NCBI RefSeq assembly: GCF_008312835.1 | Contig: NZ_VSKS01000024.1 | Location: 44,441-108,440, forward strand | DNA from: Streptomyces marokkonensis | GTDB lineage: Bacteria; Actinomycetota; Actinomycetes; Streptomycetales; Streptomycetaceae | DNA length: 64,000 bases | Reading direction: 5' to 3' | In this document: positions 42,879 to 53,459 of the stretch, one piece after another | Position numbering within the stretch: position 1 is the stretch's first letter | Layout: each line of letters opens with the position of its first letter | Notes under the pieces: model-generated | The model's input: the letters and a program-made list of their open reading frames with translations, nothing else | What the model was told of the DNA's origin: nothing | Databases searched by the model: none | Program-made: the position numbers and the translations under genes

Positions 42879-44240
42879 CTACCTGTATCCCGAAAGAATC
42901 GAGGAAGCCTTATGCATCAACTCGCGTGCCATGCGGTCCGGATGACGGTTTCTCCAGTTTTCCCACGGCGTGCCCCGCACCCATTGATTGAAAGCCCCCA
43001 GCGCGGGCCCCGTGTGGATCTGCACGTTGGCCCGGTCGACATCGGTGTCCAGGAACGAGAGCCGACTGCTGTATCCGTAGTACCAACGGAACATGAGAGC
43101 CATGCGCCGCTTCGGGCTGCGCTCGGCACGCTCGATCTCCGACTCTCGGCCCGTCTTCCGTAGATGCTCGCAGGTTTCCCGCCAGACCTCGTCGGCGCTC
43201 TTCTTGAAGTAGGCGTCCTGGATCTGTCTGCGGGTCTCCTGCGGTATCTCCTCCCACGAGTCGTGGCTCTTGTACAAGGCATGCAGCCGGTTCGCCCGGG
43301 CGGGGAACAGCACGCCCTTCTTGAGAACCTGGACCAGGGCTCCGATCTCGAACATGTCACCCGCCGGGCAGTAGTCGGTGTCCTGGACGTCGATGGTCTG
43401 CAGGCGGTCCTTCACCGCGTCGCTGACCCCGGCCTCGACCGTGCACTGGTTGATGGAGCCGGTCATGACGAAGTCGGCGCCCATGGCGAAGGCGGCGGCG
43501 ACCGCGTGCGGCGTCCCGATCCCGCCGGCGAGCCCCAGACGAATCTTCTCGCCGTACCCGAACTCCTGTGTGATGCGCCGTCGGAGGCTCTGCATCGACG
43601 GCAGCAGCACGGTGGACACCCCGCGGTCCGTATGGCCGCCCGAATCCGCTTCGACGGTGAGGTCCTGCGCCACCGGAACCCTCCGGGCCAGCGCGGCCTG
43701 CCGGCCAGTGACCCGGCCCTCGGCCACCAGCCGTTCGACGACGTCCTCCGGCGCGGGCCGCATGAACTCGCGCGCCACCTCGGGCCGCGAGACCTTGGCG
43801 ACGATCCGCGTCCCGCGGTCGACCCCGCCTTCCGGCCCGGGCCGCAGCCCCGACAGGTGGAACTGGACCAGGGCCGGGGTGACCTTGATGAACGCCGACG
43901 CCTCGATGACGCTCACTCCGTGGGCGAGCAGCATGTCGACGTTGGCCGTCTCACGTGCCGGGTGCTGGAGGTCGCACAGCAGATTGACCCCGAAGGGCTG
44001 GTGGGGCTCCAGATGACGCCGGATGTGGGTGATGTCGCCCGTCACCCGTTCGGGGCTCAGGCCGGCGGCACCCAGGAATCCCATGAAGCCGGCCCGCCCC
44101 ATGGCGACCACCAGCTCCTTCGACGCGATACCCCGGTACATCGACCCCGCCAGATAGGCGTAGTCGACGCCGAAGTCCCGGCGGAAGGAGGCGCAGCCGA
44201 GCCGCCCCGCGTCCTCTCCACGTTCTCCCCCCGCGCTCAC
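42879..44240 (-). CDS. Trans-acting enoylreductase (PfaD-like)
   Basis: 453 aa, FMN-dependent 2-nitropropane-dioxygenase-like barrel: FGVDYAYLAGSMYRGIASKE, FGVNLLCDLQHP, VIEASAFIKVTPALVQFHL, EADSGGHTDRGVSTVLLPSM, IRLGLAGGIGTPHAVAAAFA. It reduces enoyl-ACP double bonds in trans. Start is GTG 44240, which overlaps the PKS C stop (GTGA). No ER domain exists in the PKS proteins here, so this enzyme must supply any such reduction. Confidence 0.92.
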   Translation of the reverse strand: MSAGGERGEDAGRLGCASFRRDFGVDYAYLAGSMYRGIASKELVVAMGRAGFMGFLGAAGLSPERVTGDITHIRRHLEPHQPFGVNLLCDLQHPARETANVDMLLAHGVSVIEASAFIKVTPALVQFHLSGLRPGPEGGVDRGTRIVAKVSRPEVAREFMRPAPEDVVERLVAEGRVTGRQAALARRVPVAQDLTVEADSGGHTDRGVSTVLLPSMQSLRRRITQEFGYGEKIRLGLAGGIGTPHAVAAAFAMGADFVMTGSINQCTVEAGVSDAVKDRLQTIDVQDTDYCPAGDMFEIGALVQVLKKGVLFPARANRLHALYKSHDSWEEIPQETRRQIQDAYFKKSADEVWRETCEHLRKTGRESEIERAERSPKRRMALMFRWYYGYSSRLSFLDTDVDRANVQIHTGPALGAFNQWVRGTPWENWRNRHPDRMARELMHKASSILSGYR

Positions 44241-47200
44241 TTCGTGTCCCGCGCCTTCTGGTGGCGGGTGACCCATGCCTTCGCCACGGGAAGGCGCCTG
44301 TCCCTCCCGGCGGAGTAGAACAGCTTGCAGAAGGACCTCACCGTGGTGAGCGCCGCCGGGTCGCCCAGCATCACGAAGTGGTTCGCCGAGTCCACGTCGA
44401 CCTGGTGGAAGTTGGGCAGCTGCCGCTCCCACCCCGCCCAGTAGACGGCGTTGTCCAGAACCGCGCCGTCCTCCTGCGTCGAGAACAGCGGCTCCATCTC
44501 CCCGTAGAACAGGCCGCTGCGGTTGCGGAAGTAGAAGCAGGCGACCGACTCCGGCCGGGGAAGCGGTGCGATGTCGTAGTCCAGCAGGCCGTAAGCCTCC
44601 TGAACCGCCAGATTGCGCAGCACCCGGTCGCGCAACGCCTGCGGGTCCCCCTTCAGCCCGCGTGTGCGGGCGAGGGTGAGCATCTGGTCGAGCAGGGCGG
44701 CCTCGTCCTGCTCCCAGTCGACCTCACGGCCGGACACCAGCGTGATCGCGAAGTCCTGCGGAGCCGGCCTGGACGCGGCGAACAGCAGGGCGTTGACCTG
44801 CTGCAACAGCATGTCGGTGCGCGACATGGTCACATCCCGCACGCTGTCGTCGTAGGTGTCCACCATGACGATGCTCTCGACCGTCGCGCCCTGTTCCTGG
44901 AGCCGCCGCGTCACCTCGTAGGCCAGCAGGCCGCCGAACGAGTAGCCACCGAGGTCGTAGGGCCCCTCGGGCTGGACCGTGCGGATGATCTGCGCGTAGT
45001 GCGCCGCCAGCGCCTCGATCCCGTGCAACGGCTCGCTGTCCGTCATCCAGCCGCGTGCCTGGATCCCGTGGAAGGGCCGCTCGACGCTGTCCGCGATCGA
45101 CGCGTAGACCTCCACCCCGCCGAGCCCGCCGTGGAACCAGAAGACCGGTCGGCCCTCGCGTCCGCCATTGAGCGGGACGACCTCGGGAATGCGCACCGGA
45201 GTGACGGCCGCCGTCCCGGCCCCGGGGGATGCGGCGGGACCCGGCCCGAAGCGCCGCAGCAGGTCCCGGGTCGACCGGCACTCGCTCAACGCGCCGAGAT
45301 CGGCCGTGGGGTCGACTTCGGCCCGCAGCGCCTGGAGCAGCTGCGTGGCGTGCAGGGAGCTGAAACCGAGGTCCTCCAGCGGCGTGGCCGGGTCGAGTTC
45401 ATCCGTCCGCATCCCCAGCAGCTCGGCGACGACGGCCATGATCCGGTCCGCGGCTCCCCCGGCCGGCGGAGCCGCCGCCGGAGCGGCGACCGCGGTCACG
45501 GCGTTGCCGCCCTGGGGTACGGGCACCCAGTACCGCTTCCGGTCGAAGGGGTAGCCGGGCAGCGACCGGAGGATCCGCGGGGCCCGGTCGCCGCGCCGCA
45601 CCGACTCCCAGGGCACCGTCCCGCCCCGCGCCCACAACAGGGCGAGCTTCTCGAGGTGGTTCTCGGCCAGCAGCTCGCGCACCAGTGCCTCCCCGGCCCT
45701 TCCTCCGAGCAGCAGGTCGAGGTCCGCGTCGTCCCGCCCGGCGTTGCCGGTGAACAGCGGTACGGGGGCGGTTCCCCCGGCACCGTCGAGGTAGTGGGCG
45801 AGGCCCGCGGCGACCTCCTCGAGGCTCCCCGCCACCAGCGCCAACCGGGAGGACATGGCCTCGCGCCCGCACTGGAGCGTGTGGGCGAGGTTGTCGAGGG
45901 ACAGGTCCGCCTGCGTGGGCAGGAACTCCAGCAGACGGCTCGCGACGGCCCTCAGCCGGTCCTCGGTGCGGGCAGACAGGACCACGATCTGCGGTACGGG
46001 GCCGGCGTCCCGGGGCGCCGATGCGGCGGTGCCGTCGGCCCCGGGCTCCCCCACGTACTCCTCCACGACCAGATGGGCGTTGGAGCCGCCCGCCCCGAAG
46101 GAGTTGATGGTCGCCCGCAGCGGGTACTCCCGCTCCTGACCGTCGAGGTCCACGACGGGCCGGAGCCACGGCTGCGCCTCTTGCGGCAGATAGAACGCGG
46201 TTCCCTCGAGCTCCACCCCCGGATTGAGCCGGCCCTTCCCGGCGAAGGGGACGAGCCGGCGGTGCGCGAGCTGCAGGACGACCTTGCTCAGCTGGGCCAC
46301 CCCCGAGGCCGCCTCCATGTTGCCCAGCGTGGACTTGACCGTGCCGACGGCGCAGAACCGCTCGTCCGGGGTGTGCTCGCCGAAGGCGTCCCGCAGCGCC
46401 GCGACCTCGATGGCGTCGCCCATCTGGGAACCGTTGGCCGACACCTCGGCATAGCTGATCGTGCGGGGGTGGATGCCTGCCCGCTCCAGGTTCTCGGTGA
46501 TCAGCCGCTCCTGCCGGGCCGGGCTGGGCACCATCGGGCCGCTGGTGCGGCCTTTGTGGTTGGTCGCGCTCGACCGGATGACCGCGAGGATCTCGTCCCC
46601 GTCGCGGACGGCGTCGGCAAGTGGCTTCAGCAGCACCGCGCCGACGCCCTCCGCGGGAATGAAGCCGTCCCCGTCCAGGAGAGCCCGGCTGCCGGGGTCG
46701 CTGCCCGTGAGGCCGGTGAGGCTCAGCCCCAGGTACTTCTTGGGGTGCAGGGAGAGATTGACGCCACCGGCGATCATCATGTCGCCGCCTCCCCGGCGCA
46801 GTTCCTCGCAGGCCATGTGGATCGCGACCAGCGACGAGGAACAGGTGGTGTCGATGGCGAGGCTCGGCCCCTGCAGGTCGAAGAAGTGCGAGACCCGGTT
46901 GGCGATGGCGCTGTAGCTCATCACCGACGTGATGGACTCGTGCACGAGGTCGGACGACAGCAGCTGGTAGTGCTGGTACATCGCACCGACGTAGACGCCG
47001 ACCCGGCTGCCGTGCGCGTCGCGCAGCCGGTCCCGGGTGTAACCGGAGCTCTCCAGCAGGGTCCAGACGCACTCCAGGAACAGGCGCGTCTGGGGGTCCA
47101 TGATCGCGGCCTCGCGCGGCGAGACGTTGAAGAACTGTGCGTCGAAGTCGGCGGCGCCGTCGAGGAATCCGCCCCACCGGGCGGGGGTGCCGCCGGGGCG

Positions 47201-50200
47201 GTTCCGTCCGGAGTCGTCCGTGGGGGCGTGCTCCCAGCGGTCCCGGGGCACCTCCGTGACGCAGTCGCGGCCCGTGACCAGGTTCTCCCAGAACGCGTCC
47301 AGGTCCCGTGCGCCGGGGTAGCGGCCGGCGAGTCCGATCACGGCGATCGCGTCCTCGCGGGTCACCGGCCGTACCAGCTCCGCCGTGGCCGTCTCGACCG
47401 GCGCCGGGGGCCGTACGACGGTGACCGGGGCCCCTCCCCCGGGCGCGGCGGACCGGCCGGGCTCGCCGTGGAGGCCGACGAACGCCCGTACCGCGTCCGC
47501 GTGCGCCCGGAGGAGGTGGGCGCTCAGCTCATGGATGTTGCGGTACTCGAAGAAGAGCGTCTTCGACAGCGAGCCGAAGTCGGCCTCCAGCCGGTTGGTG
47601 AGGGAGAGCGCGAGCACCGAGTCGATGCCGAACTGCTCGAAGGGCGCCGCCGGGTCGATCCGGTGACCGGGCACCTGGATCACCTCGCTCAGCGTCTGCC
47701 GGAGCCGCGCGACCAGGGCGGTACGGACCGGGCCGGCCGCCTCGCCCGCCGCCCGCGGGGACGGGGCGGCAGCCGCGTCCGTCACCGGGACGCCCGGCCG
47801 CGGCGGTACGGACCGGAACTCCTCGGGCACCGCCGCCGGGCCCAGCACGGTACGCCTGATCCGGTCGGTGTCGCCCGCGACGACCAGGACCTGGCTGTGC
47901 GGCGCCTCCAGTGCGGCGTACAGTGCGGCCATGCCCTCGGTGGTCGGCATGGGCGCCATGCCCAGCCGTTCGTGCATCATCGCCTCGGTGCCGGGGTCCA
48001 CCCGCATCCCGCCCTCGGCCCACAGCGGCCAGTCGACCGACACGGAGGCCCCCGAGCGCTCACCGCGGTCGACCAGCTGTCGCCGGTGGTGGGTGTAGGC
48101 GTCCAGGAACGCGTTGGCCGCCGCGTAGTCGCTCTGCCCGGCGTTGCCCAGCACCCCTGCCGCGCCGGAGAACGACACCAGGAAGTCCAGCGGTACGTCC
48201 TTGCTGGCCTCGTCCAGGTTCACCAGGCCGGCGACCTTCGGCGCGAGGACCGCGCGGCACTCCTCGGCGGTCTTGCCCCGTACGAGGCCGTCGTGGAGGA
48301 CCCCGGCCGCGTGGACGATGCCGTGCAGGGTGCCGTGTTCCCCCACGATGCCGTCCACCAGCGAACGCACGGCGGTGGCCCGTGTGACGTCGACCCGCGC
48401 GTAGCGGACGTCGGCTCCCCGGTCGCGCAGCGCGTCCAGGACCGACTCCTGTCCGGGTCCGAGCGGTGAGCGGCCCGCCAGGACGATCCTGACGTCGCGC
48501 ACTTCGGCGGCCATGTCCCGTGCGACGAGCGTGCCGATGCCGCCCAGCCCGCCGGTGACGAGGTAGACCCCGCCGCTGCGCCAGGGCACCCGCGACCCGG
48601 CGGGCGTGCCGGCCTCGCGCCAGCCGAGGGCTTCGACGCGGCCGGCCCGGAATCGCAGGCAGGAGGCGTCGGGATGCCGACGGGCGACGGCGAGCCGGGA
48701 CATCATCTGCTCGGCCGTCTCGGCCGGGTCGACGAGCACGACCTGCGGCAGCAGCCCCGGCGCCTCCGCCTGCGCCGACTTGAGCAGCCCGAGCAGGCCA
48801 CGGGTGGTGTCGAGTCCGCTCTCGTCGGGGACGACGAGCTGGACGCGGAGCCCGTCCCGCATGCCCTCGGCCATCACGCGGCGCAGGTGCTCCAGCGCCT
48901 GGACGGTGTACTCGGTGTACCGCTCCGCGATCTGGGACCCGGTGGAGGTCAGCCGCAGCAGTCGCGCCGCCGGATCCCGCCGGGCGAGGAGCTCGCCGAG
49001 GCCGGGCAGGTCGGGCAGCAGGACGGCGCGTTCCCGCGACTCGGTGTCCGGACCCGTGCCGGGTCCGGCTTCCCGCCAGACCGGCAGGAAGCTGACGCAG
49101 GACACCGCGTCGGGCCCGGTCCCGCCGACCTCGCCCTCCAGGAGACGGTAGGACATGCCGCGGATGCGGACGCAGACCCGTCCCCGGTCGTCACAGAGGT
49201 CGATGTCGAGCTTGAAGACCGTCCCGTCCGCCCGGGAGCCCGCGCTGAAGCGGATCCAGGCCCACATCGACTCCGGGCTGCCGGCGAGCACGTCGAGCTC
49301 GTCCAGGGCGAACGGCAGGGAGGGCTTCATGCCGGACACGTCGAGTGCCGTCGCCTCCCCGGTCGCGAGGCCGATGCCGAGTGATGCCTGCAGGGTCGCG
49401 TCGAGCAGGCTCGGATGCAGGACGAACGCGTCACGAGCCGCGCGGACCGAGCCGGGCAGGACGAGGCGGGCCAGGACCTGGCCGCGGCCGACGTGCAGCC
49501 GCTCCAGGCCCCGGTGCGAGGGCCCGTAGCGGAACCCGATGGCCTCGTACGCCCGGTACAGCTCCGCCGCGGTCAGCTCCCCCTGGTCGCACGCGGCACG
49601 GAGGGCCGGGACGTCGAGCGTCGCCGGCACCACCGCCCTCCGCACCACCTGCCCCTGGCTGTGCACCACCGGGGCGGCACCCGGCGCCGTCGCGGGCGTG
49701 CCGGTGATCTCGTAGTCGGCCTCGTCGGGGCCCCTGGGGGCGAGGGACGTGACGAGGGTGACGGGCTCGGCGTCCACGGCCACGGGCCGCGCCCACACCA
49801 CGTTGCGCAGGGCGATGCCGTCGGCGCCGGCACCGGCACCGGGCCCGGGCGTTCCCAGGGTCAGGGCGGCGGCGGCCCGTGCCATCTCCAGGCAGGCGAC
49901 GCCCGGCAGCACCTTGCGTCCCTTGACCACGTGGTCGGTGAGAAAGTGCTCCTCGCCGGTGAACCGCGTGCGGTGACGGCGCGCGGCGAAGTCCGAGACG
50001 TCCTCGTGCAGCAGCGGGTGCGGCCCGGACGTGCCGGGGCGGGCCCGGGCGGGCGTCCGCTGCTCGGGCACCCAGTAGCGGTCACGGGCGAACGGGTAGG
50101 TCGGCAGCGGTACGCGGGTGTGGTGGTCCGCGGCGAAGAGGGCGGCGTAGTCCAGGTCGTAGCCCTGGACGTGGAGGTCCGCGACGGTCGAGAGCAGTTC

Positions 50201-53200
50201 GGCTCGCGATGCCGGGTCGGTGGCGGCCTGCCGGAGGCAGTCGTTGCCGAGGTTGCGCAGCGCGGCACGCTCGTCGATCCCCTGGGCGGGCACCTCGCCG
50301 CTGCTCAGGCGGGGGTTCTGCCCTCCGTCGAGCCAGGTGCGCAGTGTCCGGACCAGTTCCCCGGCGTCCCGTACGACCCAGGCCAGCCGGTGCGCGAGGT
50401 GTCTGCGGCCGAGGAGGAGGGTGAAGGCGATGTCGCCCGGGTCCAGCCCGGGGCGCCGTTCGCAGTGCTCGATCAGGCGCTCGGCCTGCTCGACGAGTTG
50501 CCCGGCGGTGGCCGCGGAGAGGGTGACGAGGTGCGCGGTGGACGCGGTGGAGGGGCGGACCGGGCCCGGGGCCTCCTCGAAGACGATGTGGGCGTTGGTG
50601 CCGCTGACCCCGAAGGAGCTGACCGCGGCACGTCGTGTGCCGTCGTTCCCCGCAGCCCAGGGTCGCTTCTCCGTGTTGACGTAGAAGGGGCTGTCGGCCA
50701 TGTCGATGTGAGCGTTCGCCTGCTCGAAGTTGATCGAAGGCGGGATGGTCCGGTGTTCGAGCGAGAGCAGGACCTTGATGGCTCCGGCGACGCCGGCCGC
50801 GGTGATGGTGTGGCCGAGGTTGGACTTGACCGAGCCCAGCGCACAGTAGTCCCTGCGGTCGGTGTACCGGCGGAAGGCCCGCTTCAGTGCCCGGTACTCG
50901 ATCGGGTCGCCGAGCTCGGTGCCCGTTCCGTGGGCCTCCACCATCTGGATGGCGTCGGGGCGGATCCCGAAGGTGTCGTAGACCGAGGTCTCCAGTCGCT
51001 CCTGGGACGCGGCGCTCGGTGCGGTGATTCCGTTGGACGCGCCGTCCTGGTTGATCCCGGAGCCGCTGATGACGCCCCGGATGTGGTCGCCGTCGGCGAG
51101 CGCGTCGCCGAGGCGCTTGAGGACGAGGACTCCGACGCCCTCGCCGGGCACGAAGCCGTCGGCACGGTCGTCGAAGGTGTGGCAGCGGCCGCTCGCGGAG
51201 AGCATGCCGGCGCGGCCCGCCAGCACGTAGAACTGCGGTGTGCACTGCACGGAGACCCCGCCTGCCAGGGCCATCTCGGTCTCACCGCCCCACAGCCCCT
51301 GGCAGGCGAGGTGGAGGGCGACGAGCGAACTGGAGCAGGCCGTGTCGACCGCGATCGCCGGGCCCTGCAGGTCGAGATGGTACGAGATGCGCGCCGGCAT
51401 CGCCGACAGCGCGTTGCCCCACATGGACTGCGGGGGTGCCTCGGCACCGAACAGCTGCGCGTAGCCGCTCTCCTGGCAGCCGACGTACACGCCGACGCGC
51501 CGGCCCCGGGTGCCGGAGCCCGCGTAACCGGCGTCCTCGAGGGCTTTCCACGACTCCTCGAGGAAGAGCCGCTGCTGCGGGTCCATGTAGGTGGCCTCGA
51601 CGCCCGAGATGCTGAAGAAGCCCGGGTCGAAGCGGTCGATGCCGTCGATGAAGCTGCCGCGTTCGCAACTGGGCGCGCCGGCCGGGTGGTGGCGTGACAG
51701 GTCCCACCGCGAGACGGGCCCGGTGAGGTCGTGGCCCTGTGCTAGGTGCTCCCAGAGCTGCTCGACGTCGGCCGAGCCGGCGAACCTGCCGCTCATGCCG
51801 ACGACGGCGATGGGCTCCCTGGACGGGGCGCCCACGGCGGTCCGCCCCGCGGAGGACCCCGTGTCCGGCCGGGCGGCCCGCCGGGGCGTGGCCGGGGGCG
51901 GCGCCCCTTCCTCGGGTGCGCCGGGCCGCTCGGCCGGAGGGGCGTGGTCGACGATGTACCGGGCCAGCCGACTGACGGAGCCGTGGTCGAAGAGGTCGGT
52001 CGTGGCGAGGTCGGTGCCGAGCGCGCGGTTGATCTCCTGGATGAGCCGCACGCCGATGATCGAGTCGACGCCGTAGTCCATGAAGGCGTCGTCCGGGGCG
52101 ATCTGTGACCGGTCGATCTTCAGCGACAGTCTCAGCTGCTCGAAGACCACGTCCCTGACCCGCTGTTCCAAGGCCTCGCCCGGGGCGGCGGTCTCCAGGA
52201 CCTCCGGCCGGACGGAATCCTCGCAGACCGGTCCCCCCGTCGCGGCCTGGGCCTCCTGGGTCTCCTGCGTCTCCTGGGACTCATGGGCCTCCTGCCGGAC
52301 GAGGCCGTCGCTCTCCGCGGCGATCACTTGGTAGCCCAGCTCGTGCAGCCGCCGCGCCGGGAAGGACACGGAGCCGAAGCCCTCGTCGTCGAGCACCTCC
52401 TCCCAGGTCTCCGGGGAGAGGCCGGGGCCGCCCGGCATGCGCAGCTCGTCGTCCTCGTAGAGCCACCAGCCGTCGAGGAGGCCGAACGTCAGGTGGGTGA
52501 AGAGCGAATGGGTGGAGATTTCGTTGGCGAGCAGGACGCCGTGCCGTTTCAGCGCCCCCTTGGCGTTGCGCAGCGTCCGGCGGATGTCCTTCGTGGCGTG
52601 CAGCACGTTGGTGGCGAGGACCAGGTCGTAGGAACCAGGGGTGATGCCCTGCGCCGCCAGCGGTTCCTCGACGTCGAACAACCGGTAGTCCAGATAGGGG
52701 TACCGCGGCCCGTACTCCTGCTGCGCGTGCATCAGGAAGGACTTCGACAGGTCCGTGTAGGAGTACGTCTCGACGTGCGCCGTCAAGGGCTCCAACCGTT
52801 CGAGGACGGTGACGGTTCCCCCGCCGGTCCCCGCGCCGATCTCCAGGATGCGGACACGGGCGGCCGGGTCGGCGCGGACGATCTCCCGCACCACGGCGGC
52901 CGCGGCGTCCGCCAGGACCCCGTTGAAGCAGTCGGAGAGGGGGTTGTCCCGGTAGATGCGCTCGACCAGTTCCATCGACGAGCCGGGGAACATCACGTCG
53001 GTGGCGAGCACCTCGCCGCGCAGGATGCCCGGCAGCGCCCGCAGCGTGGCGTCGAGCAGCGTGAACCGCGCGCGCCGGGCGGCGTCCCCCTGGTCATCGG
53101 CGCCGTGCTCCTCCCATTCCGCCCATGCGGCGGAGCCGTCCACCGTCACCGCCGGGACCGGCCCCGAGGGAGGGCCACCCAGGAGCCCGGCGCCGCGCAG

Positions 53201-53458
53201 CCGCCGCACGGATTCGTCCAGCCAGCGCCGCAGTCCGCCACCGGGGGCCGGGGGCGGAGCCTCGCCGGACAGGTGCCCCGCACGCGTGAGCTGTGTCTGC
53301 AGCAGGCGGCTCAGCAGGTCGTCGTCCGCGGCGGCACCGGGCTGCGCGAACGCTGCCGGGCCCGGCGTGCCGGCCTGCTCCCCGCACAGTTGACGCAGGG
53401 GGACCCGTGTGCCTTCGGGCACCATCGTGATGGCTTCGCGCCGGATGTCGTTCAGCAT
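44237..53458 (-). CDS. Trans-AT PKS, terminal protein: MT-ACP / KS-DH-KR-ACP / KS0-ACP-TE
   Basis: 3073 aa. C-methyltransferase 150-390 (ILEIGAGTGGGT, 204-215); ACP Ser466 (DYGVDSIIG); KS 548-965 with Cys708, His843, His883; DH 1147-1440 with His1176 (HVVKGRKVLP) and Asp1353; KR 1460-1865 with GGLGGIG and Tyr1778; ACP Ser1947; second KS 2035-2470 with Cys2206 but both His replaced (Ser2340 in AEVSANGSQ; Asn2380 in KSTLGNMEA), so it should pass the chain without extending it; ACP Ser2701 (GFSSLHA); thioesterase 2755-3055 with GYSFGG (Ser2840) and His3027. No AT domain is present. The MT-ACP start completes the KS-KR module at the end of PKS B, 1 bp upstream. A Gln/Glu/Thr repeat linker lies at about 392-405. 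Confidence 0.95.
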   Translation of the reverse strand: MLNDIRREAITMVPEGTRVPLRQLCGEQAGTPGPAAFAQPGAAADDDLLSRLLQTQLTRAGHLSGEAPPPAPGGGLRRWLDESVRRLRGAGLLGGPPSGPVPAVTVDGSAAWAEWEEHGADDQGDAARRARFTLLDATLRALPGILRGEVLATDVMFPGSSMELVERIYRDNPLSDCFNGVLADAAAAVVREIVRADPAARVRILEIGAGTGGGTVTVLERLEPLTAHVETYSYTDLSKSFLMHAQQEYGPRYPYLDYRLFDVEEPLAAQGITPGSYDLVLATNVLHATKDIRRTLRNAKGALKRHGVLLANEISTHSLFTHLTFGLLDGWWLYEDDELRMPGGPGLSPETWEEVLDDEGFGSVSFPARRLHELGYQVIAAESDGLVRQEAHESQETQETQEAQAATGGPVCEDSVRPEVLETAAPGEALEQRVRDVVFEQLRLSLKIDRSQIAPDDAFMDYGVDSIIGVRLIQEINRALGTDLATTDLFDHGSVSRLARYIVDHAPPAERPGAPEEGAPPPATPRRAARPDTGSSAGRTAVGAPSREPIAVVGMSGRFAGSADVEQLWEHLAQGHDLTGPVSRWDLSRHHPAGAPSCERGSFIDGIDRFDPGFFSISGVEATYMDPQQRLFLEESWKALEDAGYAGSGTRGRRVGVYVGCQESGYAQLFGAEAPPQSMWGNALSAMPARISYHLDLQGPAIAVDTACSSSLVALHLACQGLWGGETEMALAGGVSVQCTPQFYVLAGRAGMLSASGRCHTFDDRADGFVPGEGVGVLVLKRLGDALADGDHIRGVISGSGINQDGASNGITAPSAASQERLETSVYDTFGIRPDAIQMVEAHGTGTELGDPIEYRALKRAFRRYTDRRDYCALGSVKSNLGHTITAAGVAGAIKVLLSLEHRTIPPSINFEQANAHIDMADSPFYVNTEKRPWAAGNDGTRRAAVSSFGVSGTNAHIVFEEAPGPVRPSTASTAHLVTLSAATAGQLVEQAERLIEHCERRPGLDPGDIAFTLLLGRRHLAHRLAWVVRDAGELVRTLRTWLDGGQNPRLSSGEVPAQGIDERAALRNLGNDCLRQAATDPASRAELLSTVADLHVQGYDLDYAALFAADHHTRVPLPTYPFARDRYWVPEQRTPARARPGTSGPHPLLHEDVSDFAARRHRTRFTGEEHFLTDHVVKGRKVLPGVACLEMARAAAALTLGTPGPGAGAGADGIALRNVVWARPVAVDAEPVTLVTSLAPRGPDEADYEITGTPATAPGAAPVVHSQGQVVRRAVVPATLDVPALRAACDQGELTAAELYRAYEAIGFRYGPSHRGLERLHVGRGQVLARLVLPGSVRAARDAFVLHPSLLDATLQASLGIGLATGEATALDVSGMKPSLPFALDELDVLAGSPESMWAWIRFSAGSRADGTVFKLDIDLCDDRGRVCVRIRGMSYRLLEGEVGGTGPDAVSCVSFLPVWREAGPGTGPDTESRERAVLLPDLPGLGELLARRDPAARLLRLTSTGSQIAERYTEYTVQALEHLRRVMAEGMRDGLRVQLVVPDESGLDTTRGLLGLLKSAQAEAPGLLPQVVLVDPAETAEQMMSRLAVARRHPDASCLRFRAGRVEALGWREAGTPAGSRVPWRSGGVYLVTGGLGGIGTLVARDMAAEVRDVRIVLAGRSPLGPGQESVLDALRDRGADVRYARVDVTRATAVRSLVDGIVGEHGTLHGIVHAAGVLHDGLVRGKTAEECRAVLAPKVAGLVNLDEASKDVPLDFLVSFSGAAGVLGNAGQSDYAAANAFLDAYTHHRRQLVDRGERSGASVSVDWPLWAEGGMRVDPGTEAMMHERLGMAPMPTTEGMAALYAALEAPHSQVLVVAGDTDRIRRTVLGPAAVPEEFRSVPPRPGVPVTDAAAAPSPRAAGEAAGPVRTALVARLRQTLSEVIQVPGHRIDPAAPFEQFGIDSVLALSLTNRLEADFGSLSKTLFFEYRNIHELSAHLLRAHADAVRAFVGLHGEPGRSAAPGGGAPVTVVRPPAPVETATAELVRPVTREDAIAVIGLAGRYPGARDLDAFWENLVTGRDCVTEVPRDRWEHAPTDDSGRNRPGGTPARWGGFLDGAADFDAQFFNVSPREAAIMDPQTRLFLECVWTLLESSGYTRDRLRDAHGSRVGVYVGAMYQHYQLLSSDLVHESITSVMSYSAIANRVSHFFDLQGPSLAIDTTCSSSLVAIHMACEELRRGGGDMMIAGGVNLSLHPKKYLGLSLTGLTGSDPGSRALLDGDGFIPAEGVGAVLLKPLADAVRDGDEILAVIRSSATNHKGRTSGPMVPSPARQERLITENLERAGIHPRTISYAEVSANGSQMGDAIEVAALRDAFGEHTPDERFCAVGTVKSTLGNMEAASGVAQLSKVVLQLAHRRLVPFAGKGRLNPGVELEGTAFYLPQEAQPWLRPVVDLDGQEREYPLRATINSFGAGGSNAHLVVEEYVGEPGADGTAASAPRDAGPVPQIVVLSARTEDRLRAVASRLLEFLPTQADLSLDNLAHTLQCGREAMSSRLALVAGSLEEVAAGLAHYLDGAGGTAPVPLFTGNAGRDDADLDLLLGGRAGEALVRELLAENHLEKLALLWARGGTVPWESVRRGDRAPRILRSLPGYPFDRKRYWVPVPQGGNAVTAVAAPAAAPPAGGAADRIMAVVAELLGMRTDELDPATPLEDLGFSSLHATQLLQALRAEVDPTADLGALSECRSTRDLLRRFGPGPAASPGAGTAAVTPVRIPEVVPLNGGREGRPVFWFHGGLGGVEVYASIADSVERPFHGIQARGWMTDSEPLHGIEALAAHYAQIIRTVQPEGPYDLGGYSFGGLLAYEVTRRLQEQGATVESIVMVDTYDDSVRDVTMSRTDMLLQQVNALLFAASRPAPQDFAITLVSGREVDWEQDEAALLDQMLTLARTRGLKGDPQALRDRVLRNLAVQEAYGLLDYDIAPLPRPESVACFYFRNRSGLFYGEMEPLFSTQEDGAVLDNAVYWAGWERQLPNFHQVDVDSANHFVMLGDPAALTTVRSFCKLFYSAGRDRRLPVAKAWVTRHQKARDTK

Positions 53459-53459
53459 G

